Assembly: GCF_900101095.1 (NCBI RefSeq)
Contig: NZ_FNFM01000011.1
Location: 1 to 64,000 of the forward strand
Source: Actinopolyspora mzabensis
GTDB lineage: Bacteria; Actinomycetota; Actinomycetes; Mycobacteriales; Pseudonocardiaceae
Length of the DNA: 64,000 bases
Direction: 5' to 3'
The notes beneath the pieces were generated by a model. That model did not search any database. It saw only the letters and a list, made by a program, of their open reading frames with translations, and was not told the origin of the DNA. The position numbers and the translations under genes were made by a program. The first letter of the stretch is position 1. Each line of letters opens with the position of its first letter. Below, piece by piece: positions 63,498 to 64,000 of this stretch.

Positions 63498-64000
63498 CGA
63501 CCAAGGACGTTGTGATCACCGGGATGGGCGCGACGACCCCGCTGGGCGGGGACGTCGCGTCCACCTGGGACGGTTTGCTGAACGGCGCCAGCGGTACCCG
63601 CACGATCGAAGCCGACTGGGTGGACACCTACGAACTGCCCAGCCGGATCGCCGCTCCGCTGGCGGTGGAGCCCAACGAGGTGCTGCCCCGGGTCCGGCTG
63701 CGGCGCATGGACCGCTGCGAACAGATCGCACTGATCGCGGCACACCAGGCGTGGAGCGACGCGGGCTTCGAGCTGCCCTCCGAGGACGCGGAGCCCGTCG
63801 AGCCCGAGCGGCTCGGCGTCGCCATCGGGACCGGCATCGGCGGCCCCATGACCCTGCTGGATCAGCACGAGACGCTGAAGTCGCAGGGGCTGCGCAAGGT
63901 CTCGCCGCTGACCGTTCCGATGCTCATGCCCAACGGGCCCGCCGCGCACGTGAGCCTGGAGCTCAGGGCACGCGCGGGGGTGCACACCCCGGCCGCGGCG
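63494..64000 (+). CDS. fabF: 3-oxoacyl-ACP synthase II, N-terminal part (cut by window end)
   Basis: 169 codons from ATG 63494 run off the right edge. VVITGMGATTPLGGDVASTW and GVAIGTGIGGP (about 113) with MPNGPAAHVSLELRARAG just before the catalytic-cysteine region, which is beyond the window. Elongation condensing enzyme of type II synthesis, KasA/FabF type. The start overlaps the acpP stop, so it is coupled to it. Confidence 0.94.
   Translation, partial: MTTKDVVITGMGATTPLGGDVASTWDGLLNGASGTRTIEADWVDTYELPSRIAAPLAVEPNEVLPRVRLRRMDRCEQIALIAAHQAWSDAGFELPSEDAEPVEPERLGVAIGTGIGGPMTLLDQHETLKSQGLRKVSPLTVPMLMPNGPAAHVSLELRARAGVHTPAAA

Overview
This is high-GC actinobacterial chromosome. The first 322 bases are the 5' end of a 16S rRNA gene on the minus strand. 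F420-dependent reductase, DUF5753/DUF397, SPOR-like and NAT genes, together with a FabD-FabH-ACP-FabF cluster, fit a mycelial actinomycete, most likely Pseudonocardiales (Actinopolyspora/Saccharopolyspora-like). That placement is inference; no genus can be proved from this window.

The backbone follows the order of Mycobacterium tuberculosis Rv2222c-Rv2245 (gene order recalled from established knowledge): glnA2, a Hip1/CaeA-like lipoprotein hydrolase, panB, then the four-gene minus-strand chain of RNase H/phosphatase, zinc-ribbon protein, Nif3 and CobC-like aminotransferase. ptpA, a SURF1 gene and cobD/cbiB follow, then ahpE, DUF3052, aceE, a PucR/CdaR-type regulator and fabD-fabH-acpP-fabF. 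rnpB and tRNA-Val(UAC) also lie in the window.

Two accessory blocks interrupt this order. Block A (about 14.4-31.4 kb, between panB and the RNase H gene) holds a minus-strand operon for a minimal type IV secretion-like machine (VirB2-, VirB3/PrgI-, VirB4-, VirB6/TrbL-, VirB8- and VirB1-like proteins). Two small unknown proteins and an RNB exoribonuclease trail it. No VirD4 coupling protein or relaxase is visible. Block A also holds a ROK-regulated sugar transporter with a clear palindromic operator. Block B (about 39.1-53.3 kb, between cbiB and tRNA-Val/ahpE) holds a tightly overlapping four-gene Wadjet (JetABCD) plasmid-defence operon of the DUF2397/DUF2398/SMC/DUF2399 kind. It is followed by a GH3 glycosidase, an EACC1-like conflict-system component, a saccharopine-dehydrogenase-like reductase and a small secreted glycine-rich protein.

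The points most worth a second look are these. JetD keeps its DxD but seems to have lost the usual TOPRIM glutamate (CENP-type motif reads CQSA). The T4SS core has no coupling protein. A decayed PnuX/RibM-type riboflavin transporter still carries the 3' end of an FMN riboswitch. A 25-bp hairpin repeat occurs three times, once at the edge of a regulator that has lost its DNA-binding domain.
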